Source of the DNA: Pomphorhynchus laevis
Lineage: Eukaryota; Acanthocephala; Palaeacanthocephala; Echinorhynchida; Pomphorhynchidae
DNA length: 64,000 nucleotides
NCBI GenBank assembly: GCA_012934845.2
Contig: WNNJ02000433.1
Span: forward strand, 62,001-126,000
Direction: 5' to 3'
The notes beneath the pieces were generated by a model that was given only the letters and a program-made list of their open reading frames with translations, did no database searches and had not been told where the DNA came from. The position numbers and the translations under genes are program-made. Below are positions 35,282 to 45,389 of this stretch, piece after piece; positions within the stretch are counted from its first letter, which is position 1; each line of letters starts with the position of its first letter.

Positions 35282-35670
35282 TATACTTTGTATTAGAATA
35301 AGATACTAGATAGTTTTATCAGAAGAAATACATCATTAGCATGTATTTGTCCCCGCTGGTATGTTGGGTAGAGGACTTAGGTGCCGAAACCTGATAGCAT
35401 ATCAGTTCCTCCTGATGACCTCTAACGCTTATTCTGATACAGCGTCTGTTATTTCTTAGTCAATTCATACAAATTGATTTTTATAATAAATTTCAATTAT
35501 AAATTTAACTTGATATAAATAGTTATAAATTTTTATAACGATTATTTATGGTTATTTATTATCTAATTATTATAAATTTTGATTTATTAGTTAGCATTAT
35601 TATTTTTATTTATTTATTTTAGTTTTATAATTATATTAAATACGTATACTCAGTTAGTTGATTTGATTTA
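35282..35670 (+). repeat. Naiad-like 3' terminal repeat with conserved fold
   Basis: It directly follows the RT stop. In order: the hairpin AAATACATcattagcATGTATTT, then CTGGTATG (35355-35362), GCCGAAACCTGATAG, CATATCAG (35398-35405) and CTCCTGATGACC, then the AT-rich tail ending near ATACGTATACTCAGTTAG. Its position behind an ORF ties the whole dispersed repeat family to this element. Confidence 0.75.
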
Positions 35671-35739
35671 TTGATGTCGTTGTTTTTAACCATCATGACA
35701 TATCATTTCACCATGATAACGAACAGCACTAGATTTTGA

Positions 35740-36010
35740 TGAAAAGTGCAAACGAGCAAAATACGAGGATAGAATCATAAATAAGGATGGAGCTACATTC
35801 ATACCAACCGTATTTACGGTCGCAGGAGGTGTTAGTCTAAGTGCACTCTAAATGCTAAGAACTATAGAAATTTTTTATGAAGAGCGAACACGATTTCCTT
35901 ATGCGGATTAGTTTAATCGTTTGATGCACCGTGACATTTATACTGTGCAAAGCAGCATTAAACAGCATCAGAGGGGGACGTTTAACACGAGGATGCTCAC
36001 ATTATGGAAC
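35740..36010 (+). pseudogene. Fragment of RT/restriction-like-endonuclease element, C-terminus
   Basis: Reads KYEDRIINKDGATFIPTVFT and VAGGVSLSA, then FNRLMHRDIYTVQSSIKQHQ after a break. This parallels YKERINRIERAHFHPFVMST, TTGGLGNAA in the intact copy, the conserved C-terminal block after the nuclease. More diverged than the other fragments, so possibly a sister family. Confidence 0.6.
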
Positions 36011-36529
36011 ATATTGAAGAGTCAAACAAATATCAATAATTATGGAAAATCTTAATATAGGATATTCATTTGCTTGTAATTTTTTCTGAATAATCAATTT
36101 GTTGTAAAACATATGATAATATTATATTGAGAAAAGGCCCTATCCAATATTTCGCCTACTATTTGTTGGCCTGTTCAAGGACATCTATAATACAAGAAAA
36201 AATACAAGAATTGCAACAAGACAGAATGTCAAACAAGACAGAAATTTCCGAGGATTTCTAACAAGGGCACTGATAATCACGAAATTACTTCGTAAATAGG
36301 AAATCGATATTCTTAAGAGTAATTTTTCTGCCCTCGGCAATTTTAACCGGCTTCTGTGAAAAGAGATAATAGTGTATTAAGCAACTTTAGTGCTTTTAAT
36401 ACTTCTCCATCACTTCTAGATAGTGATAATTATACGAATGATATTTAAATCTATTTAATGAATCAGACTACCAGGCCAAAAATATATAAAAATTCTTTTA
36501 CTTTCCCGTATCTTGGCAACTTGAGCACT

Positions 36530-36960
36530 AGGATATTACGAAAACTTAAAAGTTGGTAAAGAAATCAGCTCTACCTTTTCATGCCATTGCTTATGAAACA
36601 ATGCACAAAATCTATTATCAAAAACAAGGTCATCTCATAGATCTATCTTAGAAAATGTTGGCATTGTTCATACATTAAATGCTCAAAATGTGATGCGTGC
36701 TACATTGATCAGTCGGTTTGATTTTTTGAAGCGAGAATAAGTGAGCAAAATGGTTTTAAGAAGAGTAGGAAAGTACACTTTCGCAAACCATTCCCTTTTC
36801 ACTGATCAAGCAATTTTGTTCGATGATGCTACAATGCTATATCAAGAAATACCGTATCGAAAACGCTTGAATGCGGGGCTGTTGCAATTTACTTATGGCG
36901 ACCCGCGTTCAATAATCAGAATTCAGATTATCAACATTCGATTAAACTAACAGTAACAAA
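36530..36960 (+). pseudogene. Penelope-like GIY-YIG fragment
   Basis: A broken frame carries CSKCDACYIDQS (compare CKDCEATYVGQT), FLKRE, then YTFANHSLFTDQAILFDDA and YRKRLNAGL, the order of a GIY-YIG domain from a Penelope-type element. Upstream RT is not recognisable. Confidence 0.6.
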
Positions 36961-37588
36961 TGAAGATGTCTTTCTTGTTTGACATTCTGTCGTGATTCAC
37001 ATTATTGTTTTCTACTTTGTGCAAATGGTATACGAAATATTGGGAGAATTAATTCTTTTTTTTGTTTCAATGCTGATTAGGGCCTTTTCTACATAATTTA
37101 TACAATCCCCAGCCAGTCTTATTTCGATTTAATAATATTATAATAATATTATTCCTATAAAAATATGATGCGTTACGTCGTTGAAATGGTTCGAATAAAT
37201 GGATTGAATAAATATTTTCAATATTAAATATAATTTATTGTTGCTTTTGAATTTAGGAGCAACATAACACTATTTTTTTTATCTTAATAATTTATAATTT
37301 CTTATAAATTATAAATTAATTTATTTTTTTATTTATTTTTAAAATCATATTTTGTTTAGAAAAACACTGGAACAAATCGTATTGTGTGCTTCTGATGGTG
37401 TCAAGAGCTACCCCAAAATTCCAAATTATCAGCTCCCACTCTACGTCGCCGCGCTCCATCCTTTATTGTATTGAAATGCCGCCTCCATATCCACCTCCTC
37501 GAAACATGATTTAGATTTTGTTGTTGTCATGTAAGTGTGCGCTGGCACGCATTTGCCACGTAAAAATAAATATTTTTTAAAATAATAT

Positions 37589-38760
37589 TTAAGATATACT
37601 TAACCCGATGCGGAGATGAATGCCATTTAAGAAATCGACAAAGTCTAAAGCATCATTTTTAGCACCAGGCCATACCACGAAGATGTCATCAATATACCTA
37701 TACCAAACCAACGGTTTTATATGGTACTGAGAAATAGCTGACTCTTCAAATTTCTGAATAAACAGGTCAGCTAACACCGGGCCTAACGCGGATCCCATTG
37801 CTACACCAAAACACTGATTGTAGATTATGTCATTAAAAGTGAAGTTAGTGCATGTAGCTATTTCGAAAAATAATCTTAGATTTTGTAGGTGACACTGTTC
37901 TGACCAAGGAGGCGAAATCAATCTCAATGCTACGTCTATTGCTTCATCGGTCGGTACATTAGTGAATAGAGACTTCACGTCTAGTGTGAAAATACAAAAC
38001 TCTTGATCACCCACTTCAAATGTACGGATACGATTCACAAAGTCTACGCTGTTTAGAACCTTAGAGGAAATATCCACGACATGTGAGCGTAGAATATTAG
38101 CAAGAAATTTTACCAGCCTCGTAATTAAATGAGTCCAGCATTGATACAATGGGGCGAAGTGGAACGCCTGGTTTATGAATCTTCGGTAGACCATACATAT
38201 ATGGTATAATCGGATAAGATGGATGCATACGAAGATAATCAACCCCAGTGATTAGCTGATCAGTGGAAAAATATTTCAAGATGGTTATCAATTTACGTGA
38301 ATTACGAAACGTGAGATCCCTGTCTGTAGCCTGAAAAGTGTTTCGATCCTGCAGTATTTGGAGCATTTTTACGTTGTAGTCATTTTTATCCATCACTACG
38401 GTACAATTTCCCTGATCAGCCCTGGAGATAATTAAGTCACTGTTATCCCATAATCCCCGAAGAGCCTCGTTCTCAGCATGTGAAATATTAGTTTTGGGAG
38501 TTAGTGTTTTTCCTTTAAGATGAGACATCTCTATCCGCATACCTTTTATACGATTAATAACGCCCCCAGTGACAGGATTGTTACTAAAGTTACTTGCTAG
38601 TTTATAACACAACGACTCTAATTCAGAGGTTATATCAATCTCATCACGGGCTGTCATTGACATCTTTGTTACCATAAACTTCAGACCCTTGGCCAGAGCA
38701 GATATTTCACAATCACTAAGGATAGTATTTGAGAGATTGACAACTGACGAAAATGTCTCT
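37589..38760 (-). pseudogene. Penelope-like RT, left arm of head-to-head pair
   Basis: Two overlapping frames (38097-38675 and 37589-38242) together cover a Penelope RT: LSNTILSDCEISALAKGLKF near the start, SRADQGNCTVVMD (DKG-like), YGLPKIHKPGVPLRPIVSM, TLDVKSLFTNVPTDEAID, GVAMGSALGPVLADLF and WYRYIDDIFVVW. It is cut soon after the catalytic block and has at least one break. A different family from the 25.9-kb element. Confidence 0.8.
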
Positions 38761-39009
38761 CAAAGTAGTGTGCAATTCTGAGTGCCCAGGTCAACAGGTA
38801 AAGAAAAGCGTGAAGAGGCCTTCCCATACAATAAGGTAGCTTTACGATTTAGACAAGTCACCTTTTGAATTTAAAGATTTTAACCGGAATTTTGCAAAAG
38901 ACCATGCACCTGACGCCAGCATCTCGAAAGAAAATCCACTGAAACTGGCACATATATTCGATGGGATAGTAACTACAGCTCAGCGACAAAGTTAAGCATT
39001 TTTCGTGTG

Positions 39010-39840
39010 ATTGTTTCAGGGCATACAGGATTAGTAGCTCGCATGAGTATCTCGAGTCTGAGCTCACTCTACTAACCAGAAATTTTGTCAAGTTAGGCTA
39101 TCCTTTGAATGCGCTTTTTGAACAGATGAAAAAGGTGTCAAAATCGATTAGTCGCAATGAGAATGTGTCACGATCTTCAGCTTTGTCTCCGATAAAACAC
39201 TTCTTTACTATTCCACACCTCGAAAACTTAAGTGTTTGTCTGCAAAACAAGGTTAAGAATTTGATTGCGTGGTCTAAGTTACCAATAGAAATTGTGGTTT
39301 CATCGCGCTCTTGTAACCCAATACAATCAATAATTAAACAGCCACAGCGTAACAAAGATCAGCGTGTTTGCGACATTTATAACATCACTTGTAGGGAATG
39401 TCCATCTTTTTATATTGGCCAAACTGGCAGAACACTGTGTAAGAGAGTCGGGGAACACAAAAGTGCACTGTTCACCTGCCGTAAATCAGCAGTCACCGAC
39501 CACGCGAATACTACTAAACACACTATCGATTTTGATGGCGCCAGTATAATTTGCCAAGTTAGATCATATCATCGGCATATTTTAACAGAAGCGGTGGCAA
39601 TTAAACTATTTGAGCCTAACCTCAATGGAAAAAAAACGAATTTAATTTGCACACATTTTGACTCGTATTTTGGTTTTGTTGCTCAACTGTTGTCTCTTTT
39701 CAGATTTATCCTGACGATGTCCACATTTAGTGGAAGAAATATCGATAAAAAAATCTTAAACGTTTTTAACGTTTTTTGGCTGGGTTTGGCTCTTAAACCA
39801 TTCACAAAAGTTAATATAATTTTTTCAATTAAGGCGTAAA
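39010..39840 (+). pseudogene. Penelope-like RT C-terminus plus GIY-YIG, right arm of head-to-head pair
   Basis: Starts in the RT thumb (SHEYLESELTLLTRNFVKLG), then the frame 39105-39839 has IPHLENLSVCLQNKVKNLI, CDIYNITCRECPSFYIGQTG, RTLCKRVGEHKSAL and EAVAIKLFEPNLNGKKTN: a complete-looking GIY-YIG core (Y-I ... Y-I-G, R, H, E). The 3' end at about 39715-39810 (TTATCCTGACGATGTCCACA..., GGCTGGGTTTGGC) matches the palindrome at 22.9-23.1 kb. Truncated at the 5' side, where it meets the opposite-facing copy. Confidence 0.82.
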
Positions 39841-40189
39841 AATTAATAATATGTTTTAATTATGAGCATTTTCTATTTAAATTTAGTTTTTATTCCAGTC
39901 GTTTTTATTTTTATATAAAAATATTTTGAATATTAACATATTATTCTTGGTCATTTTAATTTTTAAATTAAAGTACCGAATTTTGTATTTATACACAACA
40001 TTAACCCTGTGGTACGCTGAAAGAGGCCAGGTATAGGAAAAAGACATTAGATAACTTTATTTCGCTGACCACTAATTAAAGGAATCAAGATGATTCTAAG
40101 TTTACAAAGATTGCAAAGCCAAAATTTATTTTGGCTTTGATGTTTTTAATCTAAAAGAGTAAGCACCAAACGGTACCGAATAGAACCAA

Positions 40190-40790
40190 TAGTAAACCAA
40201 TACTATTGGTTTATAATATCGTGCCATAATCAGAAGAATTATTGGTTTATAATATCGTGCCATAATCAGAAGAATTATTGGTTTATAATATCGCGTCACA
40301 ATCGGAAAAATTTCAGATCACAGATGCAATCAAGTACAATTAAAAAACATTCATTGCAAGTGGCAGCATGAAAAACAGTGATCCGGCTAGCGGATCACAC
40401 ACATCGGGTAGGTTTCTAATAGATCGTTAGAATACGATCCCCTACCGAAAGTAATATACAGAAATGTATATCTACACCACTGGAGCAGCCAGCCTAGTAG
40501 ATGTAGCGTTGAATCGCGATACAGGCGTCCTGAGTTCAAATCCGATCAGCATCAATGTACGGAGAAAGCAGATAATAAGAAAGCAGATAATAAGGGTCGA
40601 AACGTGAAATGTAGGTCTGGGTCAGCAGCTGATGAGACCCACCCAGGCTGATCAGTAGCGTCCTGCTGTATCAAAAATAAGATTAATACCTGTGAGGATA
40701 ATATCGCGTCACAAGCGGAAAAATTTCAGCTCACAGATGCAATCAAGTACAATAAGATTTTCTTAACAGAAACATACATAAGTTAATAAA
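40190..40790 (+). mobile_element. tRNA-derived SINE, about 1.4 tandem units
   Basis: ATAATATCGCG at 40286 recurs at 40698, a 412-bp unit. Pol III-type B box GAGTTCAAATCC at about 40533-40544 with a tRNA-like A-box region before it. GGGTC-GAAA at 40594-40602 and CTGATGA-GACCC at 40629-40640 give a perfect 5-bp pairing across the core. A short block TTATTGGTTTATAATATCGT is repeated three times at the 5' edge, and GAAAGCAGATAATAA is duplicated at about 40565-40593. Confidence 0.75.
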
Positions 40791-40799
40791 ACCACAAAA

Positions 40800-41720
40800 A
40801 CACATAGCTCGATGAAATAACATTCTTCTACGTTCTATCTTCGCCAACTGGTTGTGGATATTGAGTTGCTCCATAATTATGTAAGGATAGTGACTCCTCT
40901 AAAACTTTGTCAAGGCCCATGCTACCAATCCAAACTAAAAATCTATACTTCCAGCAGACAAACTTCTCCTTCTTGAATATCTTCCAGGAGGATATCTTTG
41001 AGTATTGTCCTGGGGGAGCTAGATAGACTGCATCTCCTGAAGGACTATAACATCTGCATCTCTACCAGATAGAAGGCTAATGGCAGAAGCACCTTCAGAA
41101 TTCCACTGAAGGATATTCAGTGAAAAAGAATCTTGATTACTTTGCATTGTGTTAAGTTAGCTGGAGTGGGATGCCACCTCCTAATCCGAACGGGACAAGT
41201 TAGAGACACTAGCCTACGGACGTTATCTTCATTTCCCGTCGTGACCCCATCCGCCAATCTCCAGATGTTTCCATTCTGCTTGGTAATTGTAATAGGAGGC
41301 CCTGTCTTGGAAGAAGGCAGTAATGGTTTCTTGGAAGATGAGGTTAATTTCCTCTTAGAATTCATACTTGAAGAATTTAATTTTGCTCTCTTCTTTGAAG
41401 ATTTAGCAATAGGAAGAGAGATTATCAAAGGCTAAGAGGGTGTATTTGCCAAACTGGCAATAAGTAATTCAATCGATCTAGTTGTTTCTTGTTAAAGTGT
41501 TCTAAATAAGTTGAACATTTCTTCCATATTATGTCCAGATGAATTACACACCAAATTTGTCGTTAAGGGGGAGTAGACATTATTCTTTACTGTGTCTTCT
41601 CATATAGTCCTTGAATGCTGAGTATCTTCTTGACCACACAGGATGTTCAAGTCCGCAATTTGTGCATTTTTGAGCTAGTATGCATTGTGTGTCATGGACG
41701 GATTTATCAGATCCACACAT
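40800..41720 (-). pseudogene. APE-type LINE (I/Jockey-like): end of ORF1 and start of ORF2
   Basis: Minus strand from 41720: CILAQKCTNCGLEHPVW, a Cys/His knuckle typical of LINE ORF1 gag-like proteins, then a basic Lys/Ser-rich frame (41117-41428). After that come SLNILQWNSEGASAISLL and GRDADVIVLQEMQS, the N-terminus of an apurinic endonuclease (LQWN...L..., D.I.LQE). The rest of ORF2 is absent, replaced by the SINE at 40.2-40.8 kb. Retaining the 5' part but not the 3' part is the reverse of usual LINE truncation. Confidence 0.7.
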
Positions 41721-41724
41721 AGAT

Positions 41725-43620
41725 TAATTAACGATTAATTAATAAAAGATTAATATACGACTATGATAGGCTAAGTTGTATAATTGACAGTTATTGTAAT
41801 ACAAAATACTATAATCGTACAATAAATGTTAATAATAACAATAGAAAATATACATTAACCATAAACTTCATTAATAAACGTATAGATAACATAAATATAG
41901 CCGGACTTTTAAATAATTCTAAAAGTAAAGAAATAATAGGGTCAGATTTAAGTAAATGTATTCCTAAATTAAGGTATAAACTCCTACCACCATTAGGACG
42001 AAAAATTTGTAATTATAATAAAGAATTAAAATCAATATGTAACGATAATATTAGAAACATAATGGAAACAGAATGCAATTGTAAAATTCTTAGTTTTGAT
42101 AAAATAAATGAACATATATGTACCCATAATCGAGAATTAATTGAAAATTGTGAGTTAAGAAAGCTGCTATCAAAAGGGTATAAATATGGATTAAATAATA
42201 ACAACTACAAAAATAAAATTTACAATTCGTTATATAATAACTTAAATGATTACTTTAGTAAGCTGATTAATAGTGAAAGCTCGAATATTTCTAAGATAAA
42301 CATTTGGAAAGATTATATATTTGATAAAATAAAAAATAAAATGAAAACAACAAACAATTATGAAAGAAAAGATAAAATTAATAAAGATATGTATAAAGAA
42401 CTTACTAAATTAAAGGATAACTATATAATAACAACTATTGAAAGAGCTAGTAATAACTTTGTCTTCATATACAAAAAGCTATATTATGATATACTAATGA
42501 AAGAGGTAAATTTTCAAATGATTTAAATGTATATCCAACATATGAACGTTCTGAGTTGAGTTTTCAAACAATTATTACAAGTCCAGTGACTTGTAATAAA
42601 AGGGTATAAAGGTTGAATTAGATAATAAAACTACACCTATATTATATTGGAATCCAAAATTACATAAAAATCCAATAAAACCTAGGTTCATATGTAGTGC
42701 GTTTAAATGTACATTAAAACCACTTTCTGTCTATATGAATAAAATACTTAAAGTAATTAAAGCACACTTTAAAAAATATTGCAAGGTAATCGAAATTAAT
42801 ACTGGTATAAAACACTATTTCAGTATTAATTCTACGAAAGAATTTTTAGAACAGACAAAAGGAATAAATTTTCAAAATATAAATACATCCGATTTTAGTG
42901 CGCTTTATACAAATCTAGATTTAGTAGATATTAAAGAAGCGTTAGTAAAATTAATTAACCTTATATTCGGAAATAGATATAAATATATATGCTATAATAA
43001 CTATAACGCCTATCTAACAAAAATTAAACCATCAAGTAAATATAAATATATGGATAAAATCACTGTTCTATAATGGATAAAAAGGGTATAAAGGTTGAAT
43101 TAGATAATAAAACTATACCTATATTATATTGGAATCCAAAATTACATAAAAATCCAATAAAACCTAGGTTCACATGTAGTGCGTTTAAATGTACATTAAA
43201 ACCACTTTCTGTCTATATGAATAAAATACCAAAAGTAATTAAAGCACATTATAATAATCTTTTATAATTATTAAAGACTATATAACAAAAAGATTTATTT
43301 GTTTATAATTGCAGTTAATTTCATTCATATGAAATATTGCAAGGTAATCGAAATTAATACTGGTATAAAACACTATTTCAGTATTAATTCTACAAAAGAA
43401 TTTTTAGAACAGACAAAAGGAATAAATTTTCAAAATATAAATACATACGATTTCAGTGCGCTTTATACAAATCTAGATTTAGTAGATATTAAAGAAGCGT
43501 TAGTAAAATTAATTAATCTTATATTCGGAAAAAGATATCATATATATGTTATAATAATTATAACGCCTATCTAAAAAAATTAAACCATCAAGTAAAGATA
43601 TCATATATATGTTATAGTGA
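41725..43620 (+). pseudogene. Naiad-like Penelope element, N-terminal to RT part, with internal duplications
   Basis: 41850-42060 reads FINKRIDNINIAGLLN and LPPLGRKICNYNKEL. The frame 42062-42526 has ETECNCKILSF, NEHICTHNREL and ELRKLLSKGYKYG: a Cys-x-Cys ... His knuckle followed by an LRKLLSKG block, which I associate with the permuted Naiad/Hydra/Chlamys Penelope-like clade. RT follows: LYWNPKLHKNPIKPRF, STKEFLEQTKG, TSDFSALYTNLDL. Segments 42600-42790 and 42778-43020 recur at 43075-43250 and 43332-43590. I found no N-terminal GIY-YIG before 41725. Confidence 0.72.
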
Positions 43621-44180
43621 AAAATAACAGCATGGCATGATAAAAAATTCCATTTTGCTGTTAATGCAGAATTGTCGTGTTTACAGAAATATTATTCTAT
43701 AAAACCAGCTTATAAAGCAAAAAATACGCTTTGCTGCTTAAAGGTATAAACACCGTAAATAAATATCGTTTATAAAGTTCAAGGTTTCGTAACCTTGACA
43801 ACTATACGGTTTAAAAGGGTTTTAGAAATCCGGAATCGCAGTCCATCGTTTACAATAAACATTAAAATTTTTACATGAAAAGTTCCATCTATGATTGCCA
43901 ACTCAAATTCGATTGAACAACTACTGGATTTTTCAAGGGTACTGGCAAAATTAGCTATAAAACCAGTTTAATAATAAATAATGCAATATATGTATCTAAT
44001 TACATTAGATAAATAAAATATACTCTAATATTAAACATGATACATTAAATAACTAAATCTAAAATATAAAAATATATAAATATACTCTTATTTTTCTTTC
44101 ACATCGCGTAAACCTTAATGAGTCGATACTTTCATATATTGGCTATTAAATTTTTTCTAACTTCCCAATCTCACATTTGG
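43620..44180. other. No gene recognised
   Basis: A/T-rich. Bases 43615-43680 (AACAGCATGGCATGATAAAA) recur at 56165-56220 and belong to the Naiad-like RT. Confidence 0.45.
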
Positions 44181-44184
44181 TATA

Positions 44185-44465
44185 AAGTTAATACCGACAG
44201 AAAACCATGTTATCAAGACATTCATAGGGTAATTTAGAGTAAATTGAGTTAAATTATTATATATAATATATAGTATTCTATATAATTAAACTCAATTTAT
44301 TCAAAATTACACCGTGAATGTCTTAGTGACATGGTTCCCTGGTGAATGTCTTAGTGACATGGTTCCCTGGTGAATGTCTTAGGGACATTGTTCCCCGGCG
44401 AATGTCTTAGTGACATGGTTCCACGATGAATGTCTTAGTGACATAGTTCCCTGTCGGAATTATTT
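44185..44465. repeat. Foldback element whose right arm holds a 5 x 28-bp minisatellite
   Basis: Left arm TTAATACCGACAG...AACCATGTTATCAAGACATT pairs with right arm ...AATGTCTTAGTGACATGGTT...CTGTCGGAATTA. An inner pair GTAAATTGAGTT/AACTCAATTTAT also matches. The right arm carries TGAATGTCTTAGTGACATGG five times (44314-44453, 28-bp period); the left arm has it once. Each unit contains its own ATGTC/GACAT hairpin. Confidence 0.8.
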
Positions 44466-44647
44466 ATGCACTTTTGATAGTCTCAGTTATCACAACAGCA
44501 GTAGAAGCGCTTCATAACCACTTCATACGATTCACGATGACTGCTGAGTGGTAGAAGTCCCTTAAATCTTTATATATATGGTTCCTCACTTTCTCCTGTC
44601 TTATATCTTGCTGCTTATATCATACTCTTTAAGACATGTAAATGCGA

Positions 44648-45214
44648 TCAACATCTAATGGTATACGCTGATGATATCATATCTATGTTTTCTGGACGCA
44701 GATGCATAAATGTGGTCTCGGACATCAGACGTTTATTTTCAAGATTAAAAGACCAGTTATCAACACGTCCAATATTATTCTCAGCTACTCTAAATCGCAG
44801 CTTGTTGTTTTTATGGTGCCCCTGTGACAAAGAAAAATCTAAAGAAACTAACAATATCAACTCATTATCAGTAACATTAGCATTGATGTCACTTCTGCTG
44901 TTGTTCATGCGGACATTTATTTGTAAGCCTGTTTCGCACACATAATGTAATGAGCATTCATTACACGTGTCAAGAATAAAAGCCTGTTTTGACTTACAGT
45001 TGAGATGTCTCTTTATTGCATGTTTGAGTTGTGAAGGAGCTAGAGAAACTAGAGCAGTTGGCCATACTTTTACAACTAATACATCTTCTATCACCGCATT
45101 CGGAATTTGACCTTGAACTATTTCCCGTGCCGCTATGTTTACTCGAAAATGGAGATTAAAACGTGTTCTGATTTTTATAGACTGATTTCCATATTTTTGT
45201 ATCACAACGCTCAA
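44648..45214 (-). pseudogene. GIY-YIG domain fragment of a Penelope-like element
   Basis: A 188-codon open frame contains ILDTCNECSLHYVCETGLQI and NVRMNNSRSDINAN, the pattern of GIY-YIG modules in animal retroelements (xxC..C...YVGETG...RMNNHRSDI), followed by HHKNNKLRFRV. The Gly of the second motif is Cys here, and the usual N-terminal Gly-Ile/Val-Tyr is replaced, so activity is unlikely. No RT is attached. It might be the N-terminal nuclease of a Naiad-like element. Confidence 0.55.
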
Positions 45215-45389
45215 TGATCCATGAAGATATATATAGAGAGCTTAATGCTCAATGAAGATATATGGAGCTCAATCATCTATGATATATATACATATATACA
45301 TTTATATATAAGTATATATACTTATATATAAGTATATACAAGTAAAAAAAGACATCATATATCAAAAAAAGACATCATCTAAATCTAAT

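Noticed and set aside
35380-35425. A standard hammerhead ribozyme in the Naiad-like terminal repeat (GAAAC then CTGATGA)
   Set aside because: Only 22 nt lie between GAAA and CTGATGA, not enough for stems III and I, and the bases after CTGATGA and before GAAA leave a C-C clash. Reported only as a conserved fold.
39098-39355. Minus-strand frames at 38858-39091 and 39098-39355
   Set aside because: Antisense to the plus-strand Penelope-like GIY-YIG copy. They carry no RT motif.
41133-41435. 100-codon plus-strand frame
   Set aside because: Antisense to the basic LINE ORF1/ORF2 junction region read on the minus strand.
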